In this document: positions 35,866 through 47,165 of the stretch, piece after piece
Layout of the letters: every line of letters starts with the position of its first letter
How positions within the stretch are numbered: position 1 is the first letter of the stretch
Source of the DNA: Liolophura sinensis
Lineage: Eukaryota; Mollusca; Polyplacophora; Chitonida; Chitonidae
Assembly (NCBI RefSeq): GCF_032854445.1
Contig: NC_088297.1
Coordinates: forward strand, 9,069,163 to 9,133,162
Reading direction: 5' to 3'
Length of the DNA: 64,000 nucleotides
Translations under genes and position numbers: made by a program
Notes under the pieces: model-generated
Seen by the model: the letters and a program-made list of their open reading frames with translations, nothing else
What the model was told of the DNA's origin: nothing
Databases searched by the model: none

Positions 35866-36293
35866 CCATGTTGGATTTGGACTCCTCACTAGACCGAGTT
35901 CCGCTCCCTAGTAAAACCTGCAACGATATCTTCAGTTCTTTCCTTCGCATTCGTCCCTCGTCTCGTAACTGGACCCAGGAAGACATGGAGAAAGCGATTG
36001 AGGCGGTACAGAGCGGGAAGCTCAGCCAACGAGCTGCTAGCCGAATGTACAATATTCCCCAAACAACCATACACAGGCGGCTTTCTGGGAAAGTTAAACC
36101 TCAGTTTTACCCAACTCAATCCCGCACAGCTGCACACACGTGCGTTTTGACAGACAGTGTCTCACAGTCAGAGAACATGCAGGTTTCCCTCAAGGGAGAT
36201 AGTTCAGGCAGAGGCTCGAGTGATCCTTCCACTCTTGAGCCAGAGAATCTGACAGAAGATGATGTTTATGACAAGGGAGATAACCTTTCTTGA
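35866..36293 (+). CDS. Gene B terminal exon 1 with pipsqueak-type HTH domain
   Basis: The acceptor CCCTTTATCTTGCAG is strong. The exon encodes 142 residues with the split junction Ala. Residues about 34-78 are HTH_psq: SRNWTQEDMEKAIEAV, SGKLSQRAASRMYNIPQTT, IHRRLSGK. The 64-residue tail is polar (Ser, Glu, Asp-rich: PSTLEPENLTEDDVYDKGD) and has no known domain. This psq copy is intermediate between the gene A pair (SGKL) and the other gene B exons (RAAS--NIP), so it may be the older member in gene B. Spliced to exon 2, the protein would be about 399 residues, the longest psq isoform. The ATG at 35868 is likely internal, since the frame runs on from exon 2. Confidence 0.83.
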
Positions 36294-37179
36294 AGGCCTT
36301 GATCTTCTCTCCCACATCTGAAAGACATGGAGAGAAAACATGATGCTTAAGCAAAAGGGGGATAATCAAACTGGAAGTTGCCAATACATGCAGATTTCTT
36401 CCACTCTGGAGAGGCATATTATCTGAAAAGGGAGATAATCCATATTCTTTAAAATTTCACTTTTGAATGAAGTTATACATATTCGAGTTGTTTTTATTTT
36501 AGAAAAGTGTTTTGTGGTTTGTTGAGAAAGTAGGATGCCTTCTAATGTCTTACTGGAAAAATGTAAATTCTGACATGCACTGAAAAGTAACATTTCATGT
36601 CATTTAGGTGTATTTGTGTATTTAAAAATTGCACCTTATGGGGTGAAATTTTAGTTCATTTACCGTGAATGTACATGTAACTTTTAATATCTGCCCGTGT
36701 TTTACATGAACAGTCACAATATTAAATATAAAATATAATAGGTTATTTTACTACTATTTTTATTACTGAGTTTGCACAAATTTGGACCATTTACTGCTCA
36801 GTCCTGTATCATATATGTACATGTATGACACATCTGCGGCACTTGTACAGTGATATATGGATTACATAACCTGCAAATGCAATAGGTTTTCTGCAATTTT
36901 CCTATTTCTTTTATAATATTTGTATGATGCGTGAAGGGTTTATTTCATAATATATGAAGGATTTTCATAATTTCACTTTAGACCCAATTTTTCTCCTTAA
37001 TAATGGAAAATTAGTGATGGAACATTTGACTATGTCTTTAATCTTAGGAACCATCCGAACCATTACTTCCGATGTCTGAAGATGTGCTAAGTTGATGTTA
37101 ACTTAAAATGGTATGTGTGATACTGTAGCCGAAGACAACTCTGATTTTGCGTCGCACGTGAACAGTGTACATGTATTGT

Positions 37180-37330
37180 AAATCTTCAACCTTTTTGCTT
37201 GTTTGCAAGGTGTTTTTTTCAATCAAATTCTGAAGGCATTGTTCTGTGTAGTCCACTCATAAAATTAGACTTTTTTTTATGAAGCCCTGAAACTGACCAA
37301 TTTAACCATGTAGTTTGTTTCCAAAGTCAA
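37180..37330 (-). repeat. Dispersed repeat D, reverse orientation
   Basis: Its reverse complement carries AATTGGTCAGTTTCAGGGCTT, AATGCCTTCAGAA, AAACACCTTGCAAAC and AAAAAGGTTGAAGATT, matching 38600-38730 and 14385-14530. Confidence 0.65.
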
Positions 37331-37765
37331 AGTAAAAATATGCACAAACTGCACTGAAAGATTCTCTTTCATACGCGAAAAGGTTGAGGAATTAGGGTAT
37401 GGTGGAGTCGGGACATACTGTTAAATTGCATTCAAATTACCTCTCCTTGAATGTCATTCCGAGGCTTTACAACACTGTTGCTAGGAGACAAATCACCCTA
37501 TGCTGAAATGCGTATCCATACATCTAATTTGAATTCTACATGTGTTACATTGTACATGTATCTTTCGTAGCTGCTGCATGTACTAGGTAGATTGTCATAT
37601 ACACCCTAGCCTCAGGACCTTATTGAAAGACAATTCTTCAGGGCTTTAAAGGCGTTTATTGAAGTGGTACACATTGAATCAAAATGGGTCATTGATTGCT
37701 ATAAAAAGCCCGTGATATTTATAAGTTGGTCACCTGAAAGTTTAAGAACAACGTAAAATCTTAAG

Positions 37766-38285
37766 CATACATACATACATACATACATACATACATACAT
37801 ACAAACATGCACACCTAAAGTTTGGTCGTCGCCATATGACTGAAAAATTGCTAAGTACAATATAAAACACTAAGCATTGATATATGCACACCTAAAGTTT
37901 GGCCGTCGCCATATGACTGAAAAATTGTTAAGTACAGTGTAAAACACTAAGCATTGATATATGCACACCTAAAGTTTGGTTGTCATATGACTGAAAAATT
38001 GTTAGCATTGATGAATGCACACCTAAAGTTTGGCCGTTGTCATATGTAAAACCCTAAGCATTCATATATACACACCTAATGTTTGGTCGTCGTCGTCATA
38101 TGAATTAAAAATTATTATATAACGTCATATGACTGAAAAATTGTTAAATACAATGTAAAACCCTAAGCAAACATACATGCATACCTAAAATTTGGTTGTC
38201 GTCCTATGACTGAAAAATTGTTAAGTGCAATGTAAAACCTAAGCAAACATACATGCATACCTAAAGTTTGGAGTGTAAAAATGCA
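37766..38285. repeat. CATA microsatellite and about six tandem units built from a SINE-B tail
   Basis: (CATA)n spans 37766-37802. Then units of about 77 bp follow with CACACCTAAAGTTTGGTCGT, CGCCATATGACTGAAAAATT, GCTAAGTACAATATAAAAC and CCTAAGCA. The middle of each unit equals the conserved 3' end of SINE-B. Units vary in length and decay toward the right. Confidence 0.85.
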
Positions 38286-38599
38286 ATCAGAAGCAAACCA
38301 AGACCTAAAAATCGTACTATTGATGGTAGGATTTTAACATTTTTTTTAAGAAGGTGATCAAACTTCACAAAAAGTGAAGTCCTATAAGGTGGATTATCAA
38401 ACAGAAGCAAGCCAAATGTGTCACTTGAAAGAAGCTTAACTTAGGTGAAATACATGTATAGTAGGCCTGTTTAGGGGGATTGGACACACTGTACAACTGG
38501 ATGTTACCCCAATTCTGCAAACTTTTCACCAATCAAAGATCAACTTTCATAGCAATTTATGCACATTTTTTATTTGACATTGGATACAAACCTACATTG

Positions 38600-38730
38600 G
38601 TTTGATTGGCCAGTTTCAGGGCTTGCCAAAAAGTATAATTTTATAAGTCAAGACAGAATAATACCTTCAGAAAATGCTTGAATAAACACCTTGCAAACAT
38701 GCAAAAAGGTTGAAGAGTTACAGTAATTGT
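38600..38730 (+). repeat. Dispersed repeat D, plus orientation
   Basis: It carries TTGGCCAGTTTCAGGGCTTG, AAAAGTATAATTTTATAAGT, CCTTCAGAAAATGCTTGAATA and GGTTGAAGAGTTACAGTA. It pairs in opposite orientation with 37180-37330. Confidence 0.65.
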
Positions 38731-38859
38731 TTTCTTGTCCAACATTCTAAATCAGCATAATGCCATGGCTATATTCAGTGAATATTTTAAAGATAGCCAA
38801 ACCTCTGAATACAAAGAAGTAGAGCATCTTGGAAGCTTGGAAAGTACTGGTGTTTACAT

Positions 38860-38866
38860 GTGTGTG

Positions 38867-38895
<29 letters not shown>
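38860..38895. repeat. GT dinucleotide microsatellite
   Basis: A TGTGTGG start followed by about 26 bases of pure GT repeat. Confidence 0.97.
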
Positions 38896-38897
<2 letters not shown>

Positions 38898-38987
38898 AAA
38901 AACGTGATGAAAGTGTTGACGCATTTCTTACTGGTTATTGTCAATCATGTATTGTAGAGATGCATGTTATAATGGTGCACCTACATT

Positions 38988-39102
38988 GGAAGGTCTTCCA
39001 GCAACCTGCAGGTGGTTGTGGTCCTCTCACCATAATGCTGCCCGTTGTCGTATATAAAGTGAAATATTATTTTATTAAATATGTTAATAAATAAATAAAT
39101 AT
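38988..39102 (+). repeat. SINE-A copy, 3' part, degenerate
   Basis: It has GGAAGGTCTTCCAGCAACCTG, CTCTCACCATAATGCTGCC and GTGAAATATT, then an AATAAATAAATA tail. It is 5'-truncated and has lost the GTACGGCGTAAAACACC block. Confidence 0.75.
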
Positions 39103-39737
39103 TATGGTGCATGATTTGTGTACGGTACATATAAATAGACACAGTGATGGATGTCAGCTGTGAGCCAGTTGAGAATGATACTGTACTCGTGGCATGTGTT
39201 TAAGTGAATAACTACATATACACTGTAAAGACAAGCGTTTAAATGCAAACACAGTACACCATCTGAATGTTTTTTTTTACTGACACATTTAAAAGTTTGT
39301 ACAGCCATCTGTAATAAACTGTTTGGTGGAAGATTTGAAGGTCATAGAGTATATGCGATGTCAAACTTTGGAGTAAAATAAAAAACTATTTAAACACATG
39401 TTATAATGATGGATGTTGTAGGCGTAATGACAGAGGGTTTTTAATCCTCTTCTGAAGACTTCAATCATATTAAGATCATTGACCACATTATTATGCTCGT
39501 GAATGACAATAGTCGTAGACAGATACCTGTGTAAGGGTGGTTTTTCCAGATTTAATATGCAGTTATGACTGACGGATACATGTATGCATGCATCTACTAG
39601 TAAATAATGACAGCAGGTCAGTCTAGTGTGAAGTATTTATTTCTTTGATATTGTAAGGGTACCACTCTAAGGGTAACACTGTAAGGGTAACAATCAACAT
39701 TTATGTTTTGCTATACTTGAGAACATTTCAATACATA

Positions 39738-40010
39738 CTGGGGCCTGTGTGGCTCATTTGGTTAGCATGCTAGCGCAGTGTAATGACCCAGGAGCCTCTC
39801 ACCAATGCGGTCGCTGTGGGTTCAAGTCCAGCTCATGCTGGCTTCCTCTCCGGCCATAAGTGGGAAGGTTTTCCAGCAACCTGTTGATGGTTGTGGGTTT
39901 CCCACAGACTCTGCCTGGTTTCTTCCCACCATAATGCTAGCCACCGTCGTATAAGTGAAATATTCTTGAGTATGGTGTAAAACACCAATCAAATAAATAA
40001 ATACATACAT
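39738..40010 (+). repeat. SINE-A copy, full length
   Basis: It runs from GGGGCCTGTGTGGCTCATTT through GGTTAGCATGCTAGCGCAGT, GGGTTCAAGTCCAGCTCATG and CCACCATAATGCTAGCCACC to CACCAATCAAATAAATAAAT. Confidence 0.93.
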
Positions 40011-40039
40011 ACTGTAATGGTGGAAGAGAGAGACATGGT

Positions 40040-40300
40040 GATGTATTTAAACTATAAGGTGTTTGCCTTTCATTTGCTTGGACACATGAGGCCCAGGTTC
40101 AAATCTGGCTATGGACAGGGAATTTGTAGATTTTTCCACTCTCAGGTTTCGCGGCCTTGTGTGGCCATTTGCGCTGTCTAATGTTTGTTAAATTTTCCCA
40201 CTCATATGATGTGCACGCATAATACATGTCACACCTGGGAAAGTTCATCAGTAACTTGCCTAAGGTCAGTGGTTTATTTACCCTGTGCATTTCTGTTTGG
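40040..40300 (+). repeat. SINE-C copy
   Basis: The tRNA-like head includes GAGGCCCAGGTTCAAATCTGG (B-box-like). The body has GGGAATTTGTAGATTTTTCC, ACTCTCAGGTTTCG, GGGAAAGTTCATCAGTAACTT and GGTCAGTGGTTTATTTACCC, as in the copy at 25690. Confidence 0.7.
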
Positions 40301-41839
40301 AGATCAGTTCATTTTGGGTGCAGGAAAGCAGGCGTAGCGTGGCGGAGGGTACATGATAGTGTTGGCTTTAAACTCTGCTAAAGCAAGGCGTTCACTTCAG
40401 CTGGTTGTTCCCCCTGACCACTAAGGTCACAAGAATGAACCACTTCTAACAGAAAGGATATGGTTTGCTGTGGGCACTCTGGCGTAGCTCCATAAAGCCT
40501 CTGACTTTAGGAAATCATACATAAAGTTTTATTTTTGTAACAATGAGCAGGTTTGTGGAAATGATTGGTGGAGACTAGTGCATGGGATACAGCCAGAAGT
40601 CAAAAAGGCAGTGACCTCACATGAAGCCAACATCGGATTTGCAAGTACTTGTAGACCCATGCTGATTCCAACATGTTCATTGGCTGACAGTGCATATATG
40701 AGATCCTTTGTTAAATAAATTATAGAGAATTACAGTGTAGAGAGTAAAACCAGAGCGGAGCCAATGGTGCGATAATTGGTAAATTAACAGGTAATCGGTG
40801 AAATACGGTCTCTTGTCAGTTTTCCAAAGTTATGGTTTTATTCTGACTCTTCATGTAATGCTTAAACAGAAAGAATGTACACTTACCCTAGCACCATGGC
40901 TTAAACAGAATTTGGTAAAAACAAAATGCAGTGATGTTAAATGCAATTTATTAGACGTCACTGGTCTAGAAAGAATCAAAATGCTGTGTAGTTGTAAGGA
41001 CACATTTATACAACATATACCTGAAATAAAAGAGCTATACCTAAAGTTGAAATATAATATCTAAATTTTCTGTCAGCAGCGCTTGTTATTTAAGTAATTA
41101 ATAGTTAACCATCGAAGCCTCGTGCATCTCCTTTACGCCGCCATGTGAACAGATTATGTACGTCAGCGTGATTGGCGTTGCCTAGTATCTCCACAGGACA
41201 TGGCATTCCACACACGTTTTCGCAGACAGCAGCCACTCTTGTAGGCATTATGTGGCCCTCTAGCACAACCCAAACTCTTTTGGAGTTTTTTTTTCTAGAG
41301 TTGGCTTTCACAGACCTTAAAATCGACAATTATCACGATATGTGTTCATATTTAGCTGAGACTGGAAATGCACGTTAATCATATGGCATGAGAAAAACCT
41401 TAAGCACCTTGACGTCAGCATGAATATTCAAGAGGAGGAAAGGAGGATTTTCATTGGACAAGCCTGAGACATGTCAGGACTATCAGTGTGCCTTGAATCG
41501 GTGGATTTTGTAGAAAATGACGGGGTTTAAAACCCTTTTTCTCTCTTACGAAAACTTAATAAAATCTATAAAAAAAAAAAATAGAATTCCACATAGATTG
41601 TATAGTTCTTTCATTTAAGGTACAGTCTGCATAAATGTGTTCTTTTCTTTTAACATGCATTAACATTAAAAGGATGCAAAGTCTATAATCTTTATTAATA
41701 GTCTCCAAAATTTTAAACCCAGCTGAGCCTTGACTTTCACCACAGCCATTTAGTGGAATTTTTATAACTCTTTAATGTGCCAGCCAACAGAAACTCTATG
41801 TATGTGTAAATCAGTTTGGTTCATTGTTCCAAGAAACCT

Positions 41840-41925
41840 ACTCTTACGCAGACCTCTTTGGTGGCCAAGTGGTTACAGTGTCGGTTGTGAAGTCGTGATT
41901 CCTGAGATCAAACATGTCTTGACAA
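41840..41925 (+). repeat. tRNA-like fragment, SINE head
   Basis: TGGCCAAGTGGTTACAGTG is a good A-box-like start of a tRNA (Ser/Leu type), and CCTGAGATCAAACATG is a weak B-box-like end. It has no complete cloverleaf, so I read it as a degenerate SINE head and not a tRNA gene. Confidence 0.5.
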
Positions 41926-42328
41926 CATGTCTTAAACTGCATATTACGAAGTGAAAACCAAGCATTTCAGGTTTTATTTAATTACATTAATAACAGATCC
42001 CAACTTGATAATGGTATGAATTTTCATTGGGGTTTTTAGAGACAAAGTTTGGTCAGCAATTTCATGTAAGGTGAAATTACACTTTGGAACAGGATTCCTG
42101 TTCAGGCATACCAGTTGTCAGTCATATTATTTTGAAGGAAAAAAAAAATTAGTTTGAAATGCGGGATTTCACATGACATGAATTGTATCCTCAAATAGTT
42201 GACATCATCGGTGAGCAGACATAAATGTCTGTTTAAACATTACCATGTGTAACTTCAGTACGGGTGTCCAAAGAACGTCGTATAAGCCGTCTATACAGCA
42301 CATTTACCTATAGTCATTTTATTTGCAG

Positions 42329-42660
42329 CTTGGATCAACAATATATTGGACTCAAGCAGGCCCCAGTACAGTCTTTCCACTGTCGCAGAGTCGGAAATAT
42401 GCCCGAGATGGCGCGTGAATCGTGCCAGATCAACGAAATCTTGGACAGAAGCAGATATGACTGAAGCCGTGGCGCTCGTTCAGAAGGGAGAACTGTCATT
42501 TAGAGCGGCCAGCAAGCGGTTCAACATTCCACACATGACCATTTTCTCTCGTCTGAAAGGAGACGGCCATAGGGACCGCAGTGGTAGACGGCTCGTAAAC
42601 CAGGAAAACATGGACAAAATAACAGTTCAACCAAATGTGGAAGCTGAGAATTCAAGCTAG
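42329..42660 (+). CDS. Gene B terminal exon 2 with pipsqueak-type HTH domain
   Basis: The acceptor is CATTTTATTTGCAG. The 332-base exon encodes 110 codons including the junction Ala and the stop. It starts AWINNILDSS, which matches AWVNRLLDAG of the 48639 exon, so homology extends outside the HTH. Residues about 38-80 form the HTH_psq: SWTEADMTEAVALV, KGELSFRAASKRFNIPHMT, IFSRLKGD. A basic tail (GHRDRSGRR) follows. It belongs to the tight trio of gene B psq exons at 42, 48 and 50 kb that share (T/S)EADM-EA, KGEL, RAAS-RFNIP. Spliced to exon 2, the product is about 367 residues. An 82-bp minisatellite starts soon after the stop codon. Confidence 0.85.
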
Positions 42661-43440
42661 ACTTGGGAGAATGATAACAGTGTGGCCAAAGTGGAATGAA
42701 TAACTGCAGTCTTAGACAGCCTCCTAAAACCAAGGTAGGAGTGGATGGAATCAGCCAGAGTAGAATGAATGGCAGCAGTATCAGCCAGCCTTCTGACAGA
42801 ACATACTAAATTTGCACAGCCTACTGTTGAATGACTGTAGTATTGGACAGCCTCCTGGAAAGCCATGCCAAGCTTGGACGCAATAGTGGCAGATCAGTCA
42901 AGTGTTGAATGAATGACTGCAGTATTGGACAGCCCCCCTGAAAAACCATGCCAAGCTTGGACGGAATAGTAGCAGATCAGTCAAGTGTAGAATGAATAAC
43001 TGCAGTATTGGACAGCCTCCTGAAAAGCCATGGCAAGCTTGGACGGAATAGTAGCAGATCAGTCAAGTGTAGAATGAATGACTACAGTATTAGACAGCCC
43101 CCCTGAAAAACCATGCCAGTCTTGGACGGAATAGTAGCAGATCAGTCAAGTGTAGAATGAATGACTGCAGTATTGGACAGCCTCCTGGAAAACCATGCCA
43201 GTCTTGGACGGAATAGTAGCAGATCAGTCAAGTGTAGAATGAATGACTGCAGTATTGGACAGCCTCCTGGAAAGCCATGCCAAGCTTGGACGCAATAGTA
43301 GCAGATCAGTCAAGAGTAGAATGAGTGACTGCAGTATTGGACAGCCTCGTGAAAAGCCATGGCAAGCTTGGACGGAATAGTAGCAGATCAGTCAAGTGTA
43401 GAATGAATGACTGTAGTATTGGACAGCCTCCTGAAAAATA
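42661..43440. repeat. About 82-bp minisatellite in the presumed 3' UTR of psq exon 2
   Basis: Units carry GAATGAATGACTGCAGTATT, GGACAGCCTCCTG-AAAGCC, ATGCCAAGCTTGGACGGAAT and AGTAGCAGATCAGTCAAGTG. The first 170 bases hold shorter, diverged units and the part from about 42830 holds about seven regular copies. The array ends at an AATAAA (43437-43442), a possible poly(A) signal. If that is used, the isoform's 3' UTR would be mostly minisatellite. Confidence 0.9.
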
Positions 43441-44569
43441 AAAAAACAACAGATTACCATTTATGGAAGGAAGGCTGCTGACTGAGAAGATTGGGTATTT
43501 GTGTAAGGTTTATATGTCAAGAACATTCTTCCATCTAAAAGGAAACATCTTGAGCTCTTGAAGTCGTCAAAGAACCAAGCTATAAAACCTGGACAGCTTT
43601 CTCTCGAATCAGGCTAACCTGAACAGAATCATAACAGTTAAGCGAATTGGCGGAACTACATCAGGAAGGATGGAACTACATTCCTTGAAGTGGAAGTGGC
43701 TAACATGAAGATCAGGGTTCCTAGTGGAATAACCTTGAGTCTTGTTGTGAAGTGTTTCCTAAGAGGGCGTCCTCTCCCCTTCTAGCATTGAAGGTGGAAA
43801 GAAATCACATTTTAGCTATTTAATTGTTCTTCAAGTGACATGTGAGTCAACTTTATCTAAAGCAGCTGTAATTCCCAAGGATCCAACTGAACTTGAAGCT
43901 GTCCTGATTATATGTGGTGCAACTGTTCTTAAAGTAGCTGTGAAAACATGGGCGCTAACTGTACTTTAAGCGGTCCTAACTATTACATGAAGTCTTACTC
44001 GAAGTACATGTACCTGTAGCTGTTATTAGACTTACATGTGGGCTAATTGTATTGGGAGTATTTCTAATTACCTTTGGGCTACAGTAACTCTATTTAAGAT
44101 AGATCTAATTGCATTTGGGCTAACAGTACTTTAAGTACATGTGGCTCTGATTTTTGGGTGTAATAAAGTACTTGCTTTTCCTGCCTTGACTCATCATACA
44201 GTATGAACCTACGCGTATAGCAGATACTGTCAATATCCATGCACGCTGATATTTACTCATAGGAAATTAGATCAAACTCGCTTTCTAATAGATAATATGC
44301 AGGTTAATGTATTATTACAATCAGTCAAGAAAGGTGTGATTTGCGCTAAAAGTCTGGTTTTGTGGTATTTTGGTCTTGAGAGACATTGACAGTTTAAATA
44401 TGAATGCCCCAGGTGTATTTCATCTGTTGGATATGTTTGTATACTTTGTGCGAAGGTTGGCTCTTTGTTGTTTGCAATATATACAAAAGCTGTTTGAAGT
44501 GCAGTGCAGTCCTTTTGAAACCGTTTTCATGTGTACATATATTAAACATTCGGTTTTCTCTACTCAGCG

Positions 44570-44740
44570 TATACCCATCATCAATATAATACATATACGG
44601 GTCTTCACAAACCTGCGGATGGTCGTGGAATTCACCCGGCTCTGCCTGGTTTCCTCTCACCATAATGTGGCTGCCGTCGTTTGAGTGAAATATTCTTGAG
44701 TATGGCGTAAAACACGAATCAGATAAATAAATAAATATAT
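44570..44740 (+). repeat. SINE-A copy, 3' half
   Basis: It has AACCTGCGGATGGTCGTGGA, CTCTCACCATAATGTGGCTG, GAAATATTCTTGAGTATGG, CGTAAAACACGAATC and an AATAAATAAATA tail. The head is missing. Confidence 0.85.
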
Positions 44741-44974
44741 AATATACATGAAGACTTCCATGAGTATAACGTGAAACAAAAATCAAATATATAAATCAGG
44801 GACTTAAGAAAGAGCTATAAACAACCCTCGTAGACCCATTTAGGTAAAGCGTCGTTCAATATAGTCGCAGCGGATCGGACATTGACATGTGAGATCATAT
44901 GTACGTAAATAGTCCGAGTATACTAACCAGACTCTTCTGCGGAAGCCATAGTGCTAGTGGGTGTATAAGTGGCT

Positions 44975-46065
44975 ACTTTTTAAGCATTTACTTGAGTAGC
45001 TAGAATAAACCCCTAACTGACTTGAAGGTTGAGAAATATTTGGATGAGTCATAATTATGCCTGTTCAACTCCTAGTCAGAGACCTCTACATTCCCTGTTG
45101 TGGCGAAGAGCGAATTACAGCGTGAAGAAGCACTGCACAAACATGTACCTCGAGTTAAACACTGATAAGGTATCATTTCACAAGCATCATAGTAAGCATG
45201 TTTATATTTAGTGTTAGGTCTATGTACTGGAGTGGACAGATTTCTATTTACTATATTGTTAGTTACACGAAAATTTGGCCGTTCTCAGGCACAGTAAAAG
45301 CCAAACTTTGAAACAGATCGAATATCTGGTGGCTGTACTAAACAAATGTCGCGACCTTATGTAGTGTACCAATCTTTATTCGATGGAATATGGATTATGC
45401 GTCGATGGATTTGGCGATGAATTGCGCCCATAGTTCTGGAAAACCCTGTACGTACATCTCGACGGAAACTGTCTTGGTCGTAACATTGGAGCCAATATAT
45501 GATGGCTGAAGTCGGATTCAGGCATAAGTTAATCCGAGCTATATCTTGTCGGGCCGTACAATGCGCTGAGACCTCACAGAATTTCAGATTCGGTTTGGTT
45601 TACTTTATTTAATCTCTGAGAGAGATCAAGTCAGCCAAATGGCAAATATGTGGATGGCCACTGCATTTGTTATAAAATATTTGGTATTTTTCATTTCTAG
45701 CTACTTAATGGCCAGATGTTTGAGGTGAAAAATTTTATATATTTTATAATATAGTATGTCAGGGTGTGCACTTTTAAGAGGACTTGCGTGTGAACTTCTA
45801 ACAAAGGAACTCCAAGGGTTACACAATTCAGGTTTTCTGCTAGTTTTGTGGTAATGTTTATTAAATGTGATGACAGCACATTATTTTGAGAAACTCTAGG
45901 CCTGTGACGTCTAATAAAAAATTGCAAATGACATCACAGCATTATCTAACTGTGCTTAACCTAAGATGCTATTCTGCTTGAGGTCATGTAAGTTTGCTAC
46001 TATTAAGCATTACTTGAATAGCTAGAATAAAACCCAAACTGAGGTAAACTGACGATAGGCCGGAT
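44975..46065. repeat. Short dispersed repeat, two copies about 1 kb apart
   Basis: Copy 1 (44975-45040) has GCTACTTTTTAAGCATTTAC, TTGAGTAGCTAGAATAAACC and CTAACTGA. Copy 2 (45995-46060) has GCTACTATTAAGCATTACTT, GAATAGCTAGAATAAAACCC and AAACTGAGG. The region between them is not repeated. Class unknown. Confidence 0.55.
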
Positions 46066-46884
46066 TTTACGGGTTAGCAATAAAGGTGTGAGTATTTGCC
46101 AGCTGTATATTAGCTATATCCCAGCATACCAGTCTCTGGTCAAGTCTTACTCTCGGTGAGGTAATTTTTTGCCTCAACAAGTCTAATGCCGGTACTGGGC
46201 TAAGTAAATATTACATAACGTATATAACATTCCTAACCCGTACATGGATATGCTATATCATCAAGTATTGTACCTCATGCAGTGATTCTTGGTTTTCATT
46301 GGCCAGTGCACGGTACATGGTTAAACACGACGTACAAGGATCACGCTCTCTAGCTAAGCAACGTCAGGCTGACAAACTAATACACCACGTACACGAGGCA
46401 ATATAGCCAACGATCTCGTGCTAATATCCAACGATCACATGCGTTTATTCCACAGCAGTTACCCTCATTTGTGTGCCTCTCTGACGTCTGCTTCTTTATA
46501 TAAAGGAGACCAACCAGGCGATGGCTAGCTCCGCTATCGGTGTACAAATTCGACGATTTAACTTGCTGACTGAGCAGGTATAATGTTTTCGGTATAATGA
46601 AACATATAGTGCAAGCTGGGGAATTATATCAGGAATTATAAGATTCATGTCTAGTGGTAAGGATTCTCAGATGTGTGCTTATCTTCCAGTTTGAATAAAA
46701 TGTTTCTGCGATTGCAGTGCCTGACGATTACAGGAGAAGGCTTTGTCCACACTCCGCTCTATTTCTTCCTCAATTTGACAAAAGTACCAAATCCAATGAA
46801 ATAAGATATTCCAGGCTATATACCTTTGGTTAAACCGCCGTGTTCGTTCTTGGTGGACGTTGGCTTGTGGAAACGCATGCAGTT

Positions 46885-47165
46885 TTGGGGTCGCAGTCGC
46901 ATTGTGTCAACGTCTTGCCCTCTTCTCATGCCTTCCCTCTTCGTGGGAATTATCACGTATTGGGGTCGCAGTCGCACTCTGTCAACGTCTTGCCCTCTTC
47001 GTGGGAATTATCACGTTTTGGGGTCGCAGTCGCATTGTGCCAACGTCTTGCCCTTTTCTCATGCCTTCCCTCTTCGTGGGAATTATCACGTTTTGGGGTC
47101 GCAGTCGCACTGTGTCAACGTCTTGCAATCTTCTCATGCCTTCCCTCTTCGTGGGAATTATCATT
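46885..47165. repeat. About 76-bp tandem repeat, 3.5 copies
   Basis: Units have GGGGTCGCAGTCGCATTGTG, TCAACGTCTTGCCC, TCTTCTCATGCC and TTCCCTCTTCGTGGGAATTA. One unit lacks 18 bases (58 bp). The repetitive open frames over it are not genes. Confidence 0.9.

Larger units (their letters stand above)
36294..42328. other. Gene B spacer between psq exons 1 and 2
   Basis: About 6 kb. It contains likely 3' UTR of the first psq isoform, a reverse and a forward copy of dispersed repeat D, a tandem array made of the SINE-B tail, a GT microsatellite, two SINE-A copies, a SINE-C copy and a tRNA-like fragment (41840-41925). The remainder, including 40311-41840, is unremarkable. The 88-codon open frame at 40798-41064 has no splice support or recognised domain. 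Confidence 0.55.
43443..46884. other. Gene B spacer downstream of psq exon 2
   Basis: No exon is supported. It contains an AATAAA at 44162-44167, a partial SINE-A, two copies of a short dispersed repeat (about 44980-45060 and 45995-46060) and a TATATAAA word at 46497-46504. Other sequence is unremarkable. Confidence 0.5.

Noticed and set aside
40798-41064. 88-codon plus-strand frame inside gene B
   Set aside because: The sequence has no DNA-binding or other domain and the upstream ATTAACAG is not followed by the shared phase with a credible exon. It is probably chance.
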